Part shown: positions 7,390-14,763 of the stretch, piece by piece
Layout of the letters: each line of letters opens with the position of its first letter
How positions within the stretch are numbered: the stretch's first letter is position 1
Assembly (NCBI GenBank): GCA_038251315.1
Contig: JBBSBK010000066.1
Span: 1-20,707 of the forward strand
Reading direction: 5' to 3'
Length of the DNA stretch: 20,707 nt
Origin: JBBKXP01 sp038251315
GTDB lineage: Bacteria > Pseudomonadota > Alphaproteobacteria > Rhodobacterales > Rhodobacteraceae
Made by a program: the position numbers and the translations under genes
Notes under the pieces: model-generated
What the model saw: the letters and a program-made list of their open reading frames with translations, nothing else
Database searches by the model: none
What the model was told of the DNA's origin: nothing

Positions 7390-8670
7390 CTATTTACCGA
7401 TGCAGAACCGCGCAAAGATTTCATCCAAGACCGTTTCCACATCTATCCTTCCGATCAGAGAGTCAATTGCCCCGACCGCAACGCGCAGTTCCTCGGCAAT
7501 CACATCGGCCGCGTATGGACCGGAAGACAACGCCATCTGCGCCGCTTCCAACCCGTGGATACCGCCGACAAGTGCCATTCTGTGCCGCTCCCGAATGGCA
7601 ATCCCCCCACCGACTGCCCGCATCTTCAACCGCTGCACGATATCGTCGACCAAACGATCGACACCCGCACCCGTCAATCCGGATACGCCGACTTCGTCCG
7701 CCCACAGATCGACCTTTGCGGCAACCACCAGATCATCAGGTCCTGCCGCCACAGACGGCGCCCCGCCGGGCAAGACAAGGTGGACACGCAGGTCCGCAGC
7801 CTGCGCCCGCCTGACTCCGAGCGCGATTCCCAAGCCTTCGACAGGATCGGCAGCTTCGCGCAATCCTGCCGTATCCAGAAGCGTGACAGGTAAACCCTCC
7901 AGATCCATTCGCACCTCGATCACATCGCGGGTCGTCCCGGCAAATTCCGAGGTGATTGCTGCCTCACGTCTGGCCAACCTGTTCAAAAGCGTCGACTTTC
8001 CCACGTTCGGCGGACCAACAATTGCCACTTCGAAACCATCCCTAATTCGCTCTGTAACCGACACGCCAGCGACGTCTACCCGCATCTCTGCCAAGACCTC
8101 GGAAATCAGATCAGCGACTTCGGGCAACACGTCAACCGGGACTTCCTCGTCAACAAAGTCGATCGTTACGGCGATCAGCGCGGTTGCCCTGATCAAAATC
8201 TCGCGCCACCGCCCCGCCAATCGGCCCAAATCCCCTGCGAACACCCTCACCGCCTGTTGCCGCTGCGCCTCTGTCTCTGCGTCGATAAGGTCCGACAGGC
8301 CTTCAACCTGCGCCAGATCAAGACGACCATTTTCCAGAGCCCGCCGGGTGAACTCACCGGCTGCGGCCGGTCGAAGCCCCTGTTGTGCTGCCAAAAAGCG
8401 AAATACGGCACCGACGACCGCCACGCTACCATGCAGATGCAACTCTACCGTAGCCTCACCGGTAAAACTTTGCCCGGACGGAAATATCAGAATCAGCGCT
8501 TCGTCCAAAAGCCCGCCGTCTGCATCAAACAATTTCCGCAGGGTCCGCCCGGCACGCGGCAAGGGCCCCGCCAGAGCCTCAGCGGCCGACACAGCCCGGG
8601 GCCCAGACACTCGCACGATGGCCAATCCGGCCTTGCCCGCCGCCGTCGCTTGGGCAAAAATCGTGTCCAT
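7390..8670 (-). CDS. mnmE: tRNA modification GTPase MnmE
   Basis: MnmE (TrmE) is a dimeric GTPase that binds a formyl-tetrahydrofolate-type one-carbon donor and works with MnmG on wobble uridines. The N-terminal folate-binding domain begins MDTIFAQATAAGKAGLAIVR. A helical part contains the GEFTRRALENGRLDLAQVEGL signature (105-125). The G domain shows GPPNVGKS (219-226, G1), TTRD (246-249, G2) and DTAG (266-269, G3). The protein ends FCIGK, the conserved C-terminus whose cysteine is catalytically important. The G4 motif NKxD is replaced by AKVD at 318-321, a point worth checking. The 426-residue length is slightly short compared with about 450. It sits directly upstream of mnmG and 28 bases downstream of rho. 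Confidence 0.96.
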   Translation of the reverse strand: MDTIFAQATAAGKAGLAIVRVSGPRAVSAAEALAGPLPRAGRTLRKLFDADGGLLDEALILIFPSGQSFTGEATVELHLHGSVAVVGAVFRFLAAQQGLRPAAAGEFTRRALENGRLDLAQVEGLSDLIDAETEAQRQQAVRVFAGDLGRLAGRWREILIRATALIAVTIDFVDEEVPVDVLPEVADLISEVLAEMRVDVAGVSVTERIRDGFEVAIVGPPNVGKSTLLNRLARREAAITSEFAGTTRDVIEVRMDLEGLPVTLLDTAGLREAADPVEGLGIALGVRRAQAADLRVHLVLPGGAPSVAAGPDDLVVAAKVDLWADEVGVSGLTGAGVDRLVDDIVQRLKMRAVGGGIAIRERHRMALVGGIHGLEAAQMALSSGPYAADVIAEELRVAVGAIDSLIGRIDVETVLDEIFARFCIGK

Positions 8671-8698
8671 TATTCTAACCTATCGGCGAATATGAAAT

Positions 8699-9973
<1,275 letters not shown>

Positions 9974-10086
9974 GGCAAATCCTGTTCCAGCCGCAGGGGG
10001 CTGTCGTTCTGGCGATCTATGATCGGAAGTATCCTGTCCGGACGGTCAGGCACGACGGATATAGGCAATCGATCGCGGCCCGTCAA
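9974..10086 (-). promoter_or_regulatory. rho promoter and structured 5' leader
   Basis: On the minus strand TTGACG (10081-10086) and TATATC (10058-10063) are separated by exactly 17 bases, a good sigma-70-type promoter just after the hemJ stop. Transcription would start near 10050, leaving a leader of about 78 bases. The leader opens with an imperfect hairpin at 10033-10050 (CCTG paired with CAGG, one mismatch, then CC with GG). A second hairpin at 9988-10003 (CAGCC paired with GGCTG, six-base loop) ends four bases before the AGGA ribosome site. Rho autoregulates through its leader in E. coli; a similar role here is inference. Confidence 0.55.
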
Positions 10087-10093
10087 TCATCCC

Positions 10094-10525
10094 CTAGAAC
10101 GGCCGCACGATCACCATCACAACGATGATCAGCATCAGCACTGTAGGCACCTCGTTGGCAAGCCTGTAAGTCCGCCCGCTGCGCCGCATAGCCCCTGCCG
10201 CGAGCCCCTTGACCTCACCGGCCAGCCAGAAATGCATGACCGTCATCGCAATCACAGCCGCCAGCTTGACCCAAGCCCATCCCGCGCCCCAATCGAACCC
10301 GCCCATCCCGATCAGGATGAGCCCACAAACCCAGGCCACAACCATTGCTGGCGTCATAATCAACCGCAGCAGCTTGCGCTCCATCACCTGAAACGTCTGG
10401 TCAGATTCTGACCCCCCAGCGGCCCGTTCGACATGATAGACAAAAAGCCGTGGCAGATACAGCAACCCCGCCATCCAACTGATCACTGCAAGCACATGCA
10501 GCGCCTTGATCCCAAGATAAAACAT
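10094..10525 (-). CDS. hemJ: Protoporphyrinogen IX oxidase HemJ
   Basis: HemJ (UPF0093) is an integral membrane protein that oxidises protoporphyrinogen IX to protoporphyrin IX in heme synthesis, replacing HemG or HemY in most alphaproteobacteria. The 143-residue protein has four predicted membrane segments. Conserved features are KALHVLAVISWMAGLLYLPRLFVYH (7-31, with His10 and Arg26), MERKLLRLIMTPAM (48-61), WAWVKLAAVIAMTVMHFWL with Lys87 and His98, and the C-terminal YRLANEVPT. The ATG at 10525 follows GGAAGG (10532-10537) at six bases. It borders the proposed oriC, and in Caulobacter-like gene orders hemE would be expected here; it is absent from this window. Confidence 0.93.
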   Translation of the reverse strand: MFYLGIKALHVLAVISWMAGLLYLPRLFVYHVERAAGGSESDQTFQVMERKLLRLIMTPAMVVAWVCGLILIGMGGFDWGAGWAWVKLAAVIAMTVMHFWLAGEVKGLAAGAMRRSGRTYRLANEVPTVLMLIIVVMVIVRPF

Positions 10526-10594
10526 GCCGAACCTTCCATTCCCTGTCCCTTCAATAAATACTTAAAGATAAAAGAAAAGATGATGATGTAACGC

Positions 10595-10603
10595 AGGGGA
10601 TAA
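10595..10603 (-). promoter_or_regulatory. DnaA-box-like site (7/9)
   Basis: The minus strand reads TTATCCCCT, seven of nine matches to TTATCCACA. It lies right beside the AT-rich tract at 10551-10590. On its own such a match is weak; its value is in the cluster. Confidence 0.4.
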
Positions 10604-10630
10604 CCCGCCCTCGTCGATTCCTCCGCAGAC

Positions 10631-10639
10631 TTATCCCAA
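10631..10639 (+). promoter_or_regulatory. DnaA-box-like site (7/9)
   Basis: TTATCCCAA matches TTATCCACA at seven of nine positions, with the core TTATCC intact. It lies between the two AT-rich tracts of the proposed origin. Confidence 0.45.
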
Positions 10640-10769
10640 GCCCTCAAAGAAGAAAGTCGCGCTTCCATTCGCGAAGAACCGCAAATAATAATTTTAAAAC
10701 AGTATCTTAGAGGCAGAAACACTACCAGACTCTTCCTTCGCCGCACTTGACTCTGCCGATCCCGGCAAC

Positions 10770-10778
10770 TTGCCCACA
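10770..10778 (+). promoter_or_regulatory. DnaA-box-like site (7/9)
   Basis: TTGCCCACA matches TTATCCACA at seven of nine positions with the CCACA half intact. It lies 14 bases before the paired sites at 10792-10808. Confidence 0.4.
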
Positions 10779-10791
10779 GCCCGCTTTATCC

Positions 10792-10808
10792 TTGTCCACC
10801 GTGGATGA
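10792..10808. promoter_or_regulatory. Head-to-head pair of DnaA-box-like sites
   Basis: TTGTCCACC (10792-10800, plus strand) meets its minus-strand partner TCATCCACG (10800-10808); each matches TTATCCACA at seven of nine positions and they share one base. Together they form the inverted repeat TCCAC-C-GTGGA. A partial TTATCC also precedes them at 10786-10791. Confidence 0.5.
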
Positions 10809-10913
10809 TTTCTCCCGATCCTCGCACTCCTCCACTACGATTTCCGCGCTTCCCCTTTTGTTCCAACTCTTGCACAGTCGCGGCCAAATCCGCCCCTCTG
10901 GTTTCCCGCAGGC

Positions 10914-10922
10914 TTATCCACA
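10914..10922 (+). promoter_or_regulatory. Perfect DnaA box overlapping the maf start codon
   Basis: TTATCCACA is an exact consensus DnaA box. Its last base is the A of the maf ATG at 10922, and it lies between the likely maf ribosome site (AGG, 10910-10912) and that start. It marks the right edge of the proposed oriC. Confidence 0.8.
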
Positions 10923-11521
10923 TGCCGCCCCGTATCATTTTGGCCTCCGGCTCGGCCATCCGCGCTGACCTTCTGCGTAACGCCGCTGTGCCCTTTGACG
11001 TCGTCATTGCCCGCATTGACGAACCCGCAATTCGCGACGCCCTGCTCGCCGAAAATGCGCCACCTCGTGACATCGCCGACACTTTGGCCGAAATGAAGGC
11101 CGCGCGTATCGCCGCGAAATACCCCGACGCCGTCGTCATCGGCTGCGATCAGGTGCTGGCGTTTCAAGGTCGCTGCCTCTCCAAGCCCGGTAGCGCCGTC
11201 GACGCTCGCGCCCAGCTTGCCAGCCTGTCCGGCCAAACCCACCAACTGCTGTCGGCTGCGGTCATTTACGCTGATGGCGCTCCGCAATGGCGGCATGTGG
11301 GTCAAGTCCGCCTGACGATGCACCCGCTGTCCGACGCCTACCTCGACGCCTACCTCGCCCGCAACTGGCCCGATATCGCCGACGCCGTCGGATCCTACAA
11401 ACTCGAAGCCGAAGGCGTGCGTCTGTTTTCCCGAATCGATGGCGATTACTTCACTGTCCTCGGTCTGCCCCTGCTTGAACTCTTGTCTTATCTTGCACTT
11501 CGGGGAACATTGCCGCGATGA
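10922..11521 (+). CDS. maf: Maf family nucleotide pyrophosphatase
   Basis: Maf proteins hydrolyse dTTP/UTP or modified nucleotides such as m7GTP to monophosphates and have been linked to septum formation. From ATG 10922 the protein has 199 residues beginning MPPRIILASGSAIRADLLRN, where ASGSxxRxxLL is the family N-terminal motif. The usual SPRR is changed to SAIR, as in several alphaproteobacterial members. DVVIARIDE at 26-34 and the catalytic GCDQVLA (74-80, Asp76) with LSKPG follow. Subfamily cannot be fixed by eye. The frame is open upstream to 10805, but that extension covers the DnaA sites and resembles no Maf, so I reject it. The stop overlaps aroE as ATGA. It is the first gene to the right of the proposed origin. 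Confidence 0.92.
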   Translation: MPPRIILASGSAIRADLLRNAAVPFDVVIARIDEPAIRDALLAENAPPRDIADTLAEMKAARIAAKYPDAVVIGCDQVLAFQGRCLSKPGSAVDARAQLASLSGQTHQLLSAAVIYADGAPQWRHVGQVRLTMHPLSDAYLDAYLARNWPDIADAVGSYKLEAEGVRLFSRIDGDYFTVLGLPLLELLSYLALRGTLPR

Positions 11522-12351
11522 ACACCCATCGCATTCCCTTGGCCGGGGTCATCGGCAACCCGATCGCCCATTCGCGGTCGCCGCGTCTGCATAAACATTG
11601 GCTCCGCACCCTCGCCCTACCAGGCGATTACGTTCCCCTGCACGTCGACAACGACCATCTTGCCGAAGTGATCCGCGCCCTGCCGCAGATGGGTTTCGTC
11701 GGCGTCAACATCACCATTCCGCACAAGGTGGCGGTGATGGCGCTGGCGGACCAGATCACTGATCGCGCGACCCTGATCGGGGCGGCCAATACCCTGATCT
11801 TCCGCAAGGACGGCAAGATTCATGCCGATAATACAGACGGTTACGGCTTTATCGCCAATCTGCGGCAAGGGGCGCCCAACTGGCAGCCCGCCGCCGGACC
11901 CGCCGCCGTCCTCGGCGCCGGAGGCGCGGCGCGCGCTGTCATTGCTGCCCTGATCGATGTCGGGGTGCAACAAATTCTGTTGGCCAATCGCACCCGCGCC
12001 AAGGCCGAGGCGCTGAAGTTCGAATTTGGCCAGCGGATCACGGTTATCGACTGGGTGCAGGCTGGCAACATGATCGAAGACGCGGCGACCGTGGTCAACA
12101 CGACATCTCTCGGCATGACTGGTGCCTCCGAATTCCGGGTACCGCTAGATGGCTTGCACAAGGGGTCCACCGTCACCGATTTGGTCTATAATCCGTTGGA
12201 AACCCGCCTGTTACGGGCTGCCCGTGCGGCGGGATGCGTCACCGTCGATGGCATCGGCATGCTGTTGCATCAGGCCGTCCCTGGATTCGAGCGCTGGTTC
12301 GGAGTCCGCCCCGAGGTTGACGATGCAACCCGGGCGGCCGTTCTGCGATGA
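11518..12351 (+). CDS. aroE: Shikimate dehydrogenase (NADP+)
   Basis: AroE reduces 3-dehydroshikimate to shikimate with NADPH in the pathway to chorismate and aromatic amino acids. The 277-residue protein shows the substrate-binding GVIGNPIAHSRSPRLHKHW (10-28), the catalytic pair Lys70 in VNITIPHK and Asp107 in ADNTDGYGF, the nucleotide-binding VLGAGGAARAV (131-141), and NRTRAKAEAL for the NADP phosphate. TSLGM and the C-terminal DGIGMLLHQAVPGFERWFG are also family-typical. It overlaps maf and coaE by four bases each (ATGA), so the cluster is almost certainly one transcript. Confidence 0.96.
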   Translation: MNTHRIPLAGVIGNPIAHSRSPRLHKHWLRTLALPGDYVPLHVDNDHLAEVIRALPQMGFVGVNITIPHKVAVMALADQITDRATLIGAANTLIFRKDGKIHADNTDGYGFIANLRQGAPNWQPAAGPAAVLGAGGAARAVIAALIDVGVQQILLANRTRAKAEALKFEFGQRITVIDWVQAGNMIEDAATVVNTTSLGMTGASEFRVPLDGLHKGSTVTDLVYNPLETRLLRAARAAGCVTVDGIGMLLHQAVPGFERWFGVRPEVDDATRAAVLR

Positions 12352-12941
12352 CCTACTGTCTGGGGCTGACCGGGTCCATCGGCATGGGCAAATCGACGAC
12401 GGCGCAGATGTTCCGTGACGCCGGTCTCCCGGTTTGGGATGCCGACGCCACAGTGCATGCTCTCTATGGCAAGGGTGGACGCGCCGTCGAACCGATCCGC
12501 GCCGTCCTGCCCGACGCCATCGTCAACGGCGCAGTCTCGCGACCCGTTCTCAAAGACATGATCAAGGCCGATCTGGGCGTTCTGGCGATCATCGAAGGCA
12601 TCGTTCACCCGCTCGTCGCCCAGAACCGTCAAGCGTTTCTCGCCCGCACCACATCGGACATCGCGGTTTTTGATATTCCCCTGCTGTTCGAAACCCGGGC
12701 CGACCGTTGGCTTGACGCCACCGTCGTCGTCAGCGTCCCACCCGAGGTACAGGCCGCCCGCGTTCTCGCCCGCCCCGACATGACCCCTGCACAACTCGAC
12801 GCGATCCTGTCACGCCAACTCCACGATGACGAAAAGCGGGCCCGCGCCACTCATATCATCGACACCGCGACCCTTGACGGCGCCCGCGCCGCAGTCGATG
12901 CCGTGATCGCCAGCATCCGTAAGGAACTGATCCATGCGTGA
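12348..12941 (+). CDS. coaE: Dephospho-CoA kinase
   Basis: CoaE phosphorylates the 3' hydroxyl of dephospho-CoA, the last step of coenzyme A synthesis. The 197-residue protein begins with the P-loop GLTGSIGMGKSTTA (6-19), followed by GLPVWDADATVHALY (the VxDAD motif), a region VHPLV, and FDIPLLFET with the acid residues of the active site. RVLARPDMTPAQLDAILSRQ forms the lid-like part typical of the family. It overlaps aroE by four bases and dnaQ by eight (ATGCGTGA). The maf-aroE-coaE-dnaQ order is the same as on the right side of the Caulobacter origin as I recall it. Confidence 0.96.
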   Translation: MTYCLGLTGSIGMGKSTTAQMFRDAGLPVWDADATVHALYGKGGRAVEPIRAVLPDAIVNGAVSRPVLKDMIKADLGVLAIIEGIVHPLVAQNRQAFLARTTSDIAVFDIPLLFETRADRWLDATVVVSVPPEVQAARVLARPDMTPAQLDAILSRQLHDDEKRARATHIIDTATLDGARAAVDAVIASIRKELIHA

Positions 12942-13626
12942 AATCGTTCTCGACACCGAAACCACGGGCTTCGAACCCGATCAAGGCGACCGGATCGTCG
13001 AGATCGGGGCGGTCGAACTGATCGGCCACATGCCCACCGGGCGCACCTATCACCAGTATATCAATCCCCAACGCGCGATGCCCGCCGGTGCCTTCGAGGT
13101 GCATGGGCTTGGCGACGATTTCCTGCGCGACAAGCCCATTTTCGCCGATATCGCCCAGGACTTTCTAGACTTTATCGGACCCGAGTCACACCTGGTTATC
13201 CACAACGCCGCCTTCGACATGAAATTCTTGAACGCTGAACTGGCATGGGTCAACCGTCCCGCGCTGCCGCTGGATCGCGCCATTGATACCGTCGGCATGG
13301 CACGTCGCAAATTCCCCGGCTCTCCCGCTTCGCTCGACTCCCTGTGCCGCCGGTTCGGCATCGACAACTCGGCCCGCACCCTGCACGGCGCACTGCTGGA
13401 CAGTGAAATTCTGGCCGAGGTCTACCTTGAGCTGATCGGCGGGCGACAACCCGATTTCGGGTTGGGCACACAACAACGCAGATTGCCCGGTCAAACCATT
13501 GTAGCATGGCGTCCCGGCCCGCGACCGGCACCCCTTCCACCCCGCCTGACCGAGGCTGAAACATCCGCTCACGACGTATTTGTCAGCAAGCTCGGCGCTG
13601 GAGCGGTCTGGCTCCGGTTCAGTTGA
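12934..13626 (+). CDS. dnaQ: DNA polymerase III epsilon subunit (3'-5' proofreading exonuclease)
   Basis: DnaQ is the proofreading exonuclease of the replicative polymerase. The DEDDh catalytic set is visible: LDTETTGF with Asp7 and Glu9 (ExoI), HNAAFD with Asp95 (ExoII), and HGALLDSE with His151 and Asp156 (ExoIII). NPQRAMPAGAFEVHGL (45-59) is also characteristic. The 230-residue length fits; residues after about 170 form a poorly conserved tail that in this family carries the clamp- or polymerase-binding segment. It starts eight bases before the coaE stop ends, an overlap that suggests coupled translation. Its stop overlaps the convergent secB stop by eight bases (TCAGTTGA). Confidence 0.96.
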   Translation: MREIVLDTETTGFEPDQGDRIVEIGAVELIGHMPTGRTYHQYINPQRAMPAGAFEVHGLGDDFLRDKPIFADIAQDFLDFIGPESHLVIHNAAFDMKFLNAELAWVNRPALPLDRAIDTVGMARRKFPGSPASLDSLCRRFGIDNSARTLHGALLDSEILAEVYLELIGGRQPDFGLGTQQRRLPGQTIVAWRPGPRPAPLPPRLTEAETSAHDVFVSKLGAGAVWLRFS

Positions 13627-14113
13627 TCTTGGTCTTGTCCGCTTCGACCCGCCGCGCCAGCTCAGCGCGATAAAGTGCAAGAAAATCAATGGTTTCCAGG
13701 TTCAACGGCGGGAAGCCACCGTCGCGGGTCACATCGCTGACGATCCGGCGCACGAAGGGGAAAGTGATTCGGGGACATTCGATCAGCAGATAGGGGTGCA
13801 TCTGGTCTTCCGGCACACCGTCAATCTGGAATACCCCGGAATATTCCAGTTCGAACACGAACAGGGGGTCACCGCCATCCTTGGTTTTCGACGTGATCTT
13901 CAGCTTGGTAATCACCTCGAACTGGTTCTCGGCGCCGCGCTTCCTCGCATCCAGATTGACCTGCACGTGAATTTCCGGCTGCACATCGCCCTTGGTGCCC
14001 TTCTGGGCCAGGATATTCTCGAACGACATATCGCGGATGAACTGGGCCAGGACCTTGGCGGCAATCTGCGGTTGCTGCGCCGGGGTTGGCTGCGGTGTGG
14101 TGTCGTCGGCCAT
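13619..14113 (-). CDS. secB: Protein-export chaperone SecB
   Basis: SecB is a tetrameric cytoplasmic chaperone that keeps precursor proteins unfolded and hands them to SecA. From ATG 14113 the protein has 164 residues, MADDTTPQPTP..., with the family features AQFIRDMSFENILAQKG, HVQVNLDARKR, FEVITKLKITSKT, FVFELEYSGVFQIDG and PYLLIECPRITFPFVRRIVSDVTRDGGFPPLNLETIDFLALY. An upstream TTG at 14128 would add five residues, but it would absorb the ribosome site GGGAG that lies eight bases before the ATG, so I prefer 14113. It is downstream of fxsA on the same strand (70-base gap) and converges on dnaQ. Confidence 0.95.
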   Translation of the reverse strand: MADDTTPQPTPAQQPQIAAKVLAQFIRDMSFENILAQKGTKGDVQPEIHVQVNLDARKRGAENQFEVITKLKITSKTKDGGDPLFVFELEYSGVFQIDGVPEDQMHPYLLIECPRITFPFVRRIVSDVTRDGGFPPLNLETIDFLALYRAELARRVEADKTKIN

Positions 14114-14183
14114 CTGATCTGCTCCCAAAAGAAATCTGGACGTTACCTAGCAGGCCTCGCGAACAGCCTCAATGGGCGGCACA

Positions 14184-14657
14184 TCAGTGCCGTGTCCAGC
14201 CCGATCCGCCATGCGTCGGGCGCACCGGCAGTGGCACTTCTTCGAATTCGCCGTCGATCACCCGGTCGTCCGGGCGTTGCGGTTGCGATTCGCCATAGGC
14301 GAACCCCTGCACCCGGATTTTCGATTTCACGAACCTGAAAGTGGCCGCCCTGACCGGCGGGATCAGCAGGGCAAAACCAATCGCATCGGTGAAAAATCCC
14401 GGTGTCAGCAACAGGGCCCCCGCCAGCAGGATCATCGCCCCATTCGCCAGCGGTTCGGACGGATCGCGCAATTCGGCGAAGGACTGGCGCAAATTGGCGA
14501 CCTCACGCGCACCCTGACTGCGCACCAGCCAGGTGCCCAAAAAGGCGGTCGCCACAACAATCCCAAGCGTCGCCCATAGCCCGATCAACCCGCCAATCTG
14601 AATGAACAAGGCGATCTCGATCAGCGGAACTGCAAGAAAAGCTATAAAAATCCACAT
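14184..14657 (-). CDS. fxsA: FxsA family inner-membrane protein
   Basis: FxsA-type proteins are small inner-membrane proteins; the E. coli member, in high copy, affects exclusion of phage T7 by the F plasmid. Their normal role is not established. The 157-residue protein has hydrophobic segments at about 1-20, 25-45 and 70-98, and the family run LIEIALFIQIGGLIGLWATL with TPGFFTDAIGFALLIPPVR in the last segment. The C-terminal tail from about 110 is polar and acidic (DGEFEEVPLP) and probably cytoplasmic. ATG 14657 follows AGAGG at about six bases. It diverges from the Tim44-domain gene across 106 bases; the same pairing occurs near secB in related genomes. Confidence 0.88.
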   Translation of the reverse strand: MWIFIAFLAVPLIEIALFIQIGGLIGLWATLGIVVATAFLGTWLVRSQGAREVANLRQSFAELRDPSEPLANGAMILLAGALLLTPGFFTDAIGFALLIPPVRAATFRFVKSKIRVQGFAYGESQPQRPDDRVIDGEFEEVPLPVRPTHGGSGWTRH

Positions 14658-14763
14658 GACGACCTCTTTTCAGCTTGTGCGGCGGGCGGTGGACTTGACC
14701 CCACCCCTGCCCTACATAAGTGCTGGGCAAGCCGGTTTCCATGCCGGTCGCAAAGAGGTGCCA

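Larger units (their letters stand above)
10526..10921. other. Probable chromosomal replication origin (oriC)
   Basis: This 396-base interval is the only long gene-free stretch in the window. It separates the minus-strand hemJ-rho-mnmE-mnmG-rsmG-parAB block from the plus-strand maf-aroE-coaE-dnaQ block, the same place as the Caulobacter origin by remembered gene order. Two AT-rich tracts stand out: 10551-10590 (8 of 40 bases are G or C) and 10681-10710 (6 of 30), candidates for the unwinding region. It contains one perfect DnaA box (10914-10922) and five sites matching TTATCCACA at 7 of 9 (10594-10603 region, 10631-10639, 10770-10778, 10792-10800, 10800-10808). Three GANTC sites (10616, 10728, 10749) could be methylated by a CcrM-type enzyme. 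Apparent reading frames inside it look like chance. It presumably also carries the hemJ and maf promoters, which I could not place. Confidence 0.78.

Noticed and set aside
7400..8695. 431-codon open frame on the plus strand opposite mnmE
   Set aside because: It mirrors mnmE almost completely, is rich in Ser/Thr/Arg/Pro, and resembles no protein family; long antisense frames are expected in GC-rich coding DNA.
10562..10710. CtrA-type TTAA-N7-TTAA sites in the origin
   Set aside because: TTAA occurs at 10562 and 10694 but neither has a second TTAA at seven-base spacing.
10483..10746. 87-codon minus-strand frame across the proposed origin
   Set aside because: It overlaps the hemJ start out of frame, runs through the AT-rich tract and shows no family resemblance or good ribosome site.
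10805..10921. 39-codon N-terminal extension of maf
   Set aside because: The Maf motif ASGS begins nine residues after ATG 10922; the extension covers DnaA-like sites and has no conserved character.
13964..13971. CACGTGAA within secB as a third parS
   Set aside because: Only one half of the palindrome is present; the other arm does not match.
14695..14718. TTGACC ... TACATA as a promoter for the Tim44-domain gene
   Set aside because: The spacer is 12 bases, too short for a sigma-70 promoter; no better -10 was found at 16-18 bases.
14661..14760. ACCTCTTT / AAAGAGGT inverted repeat between fxsA and the Tim44-domain gene
   Set aside because: It is the two ribosome-binding sites of divergent genes, each AAAGAGGT-like, not a hairpin or operator.
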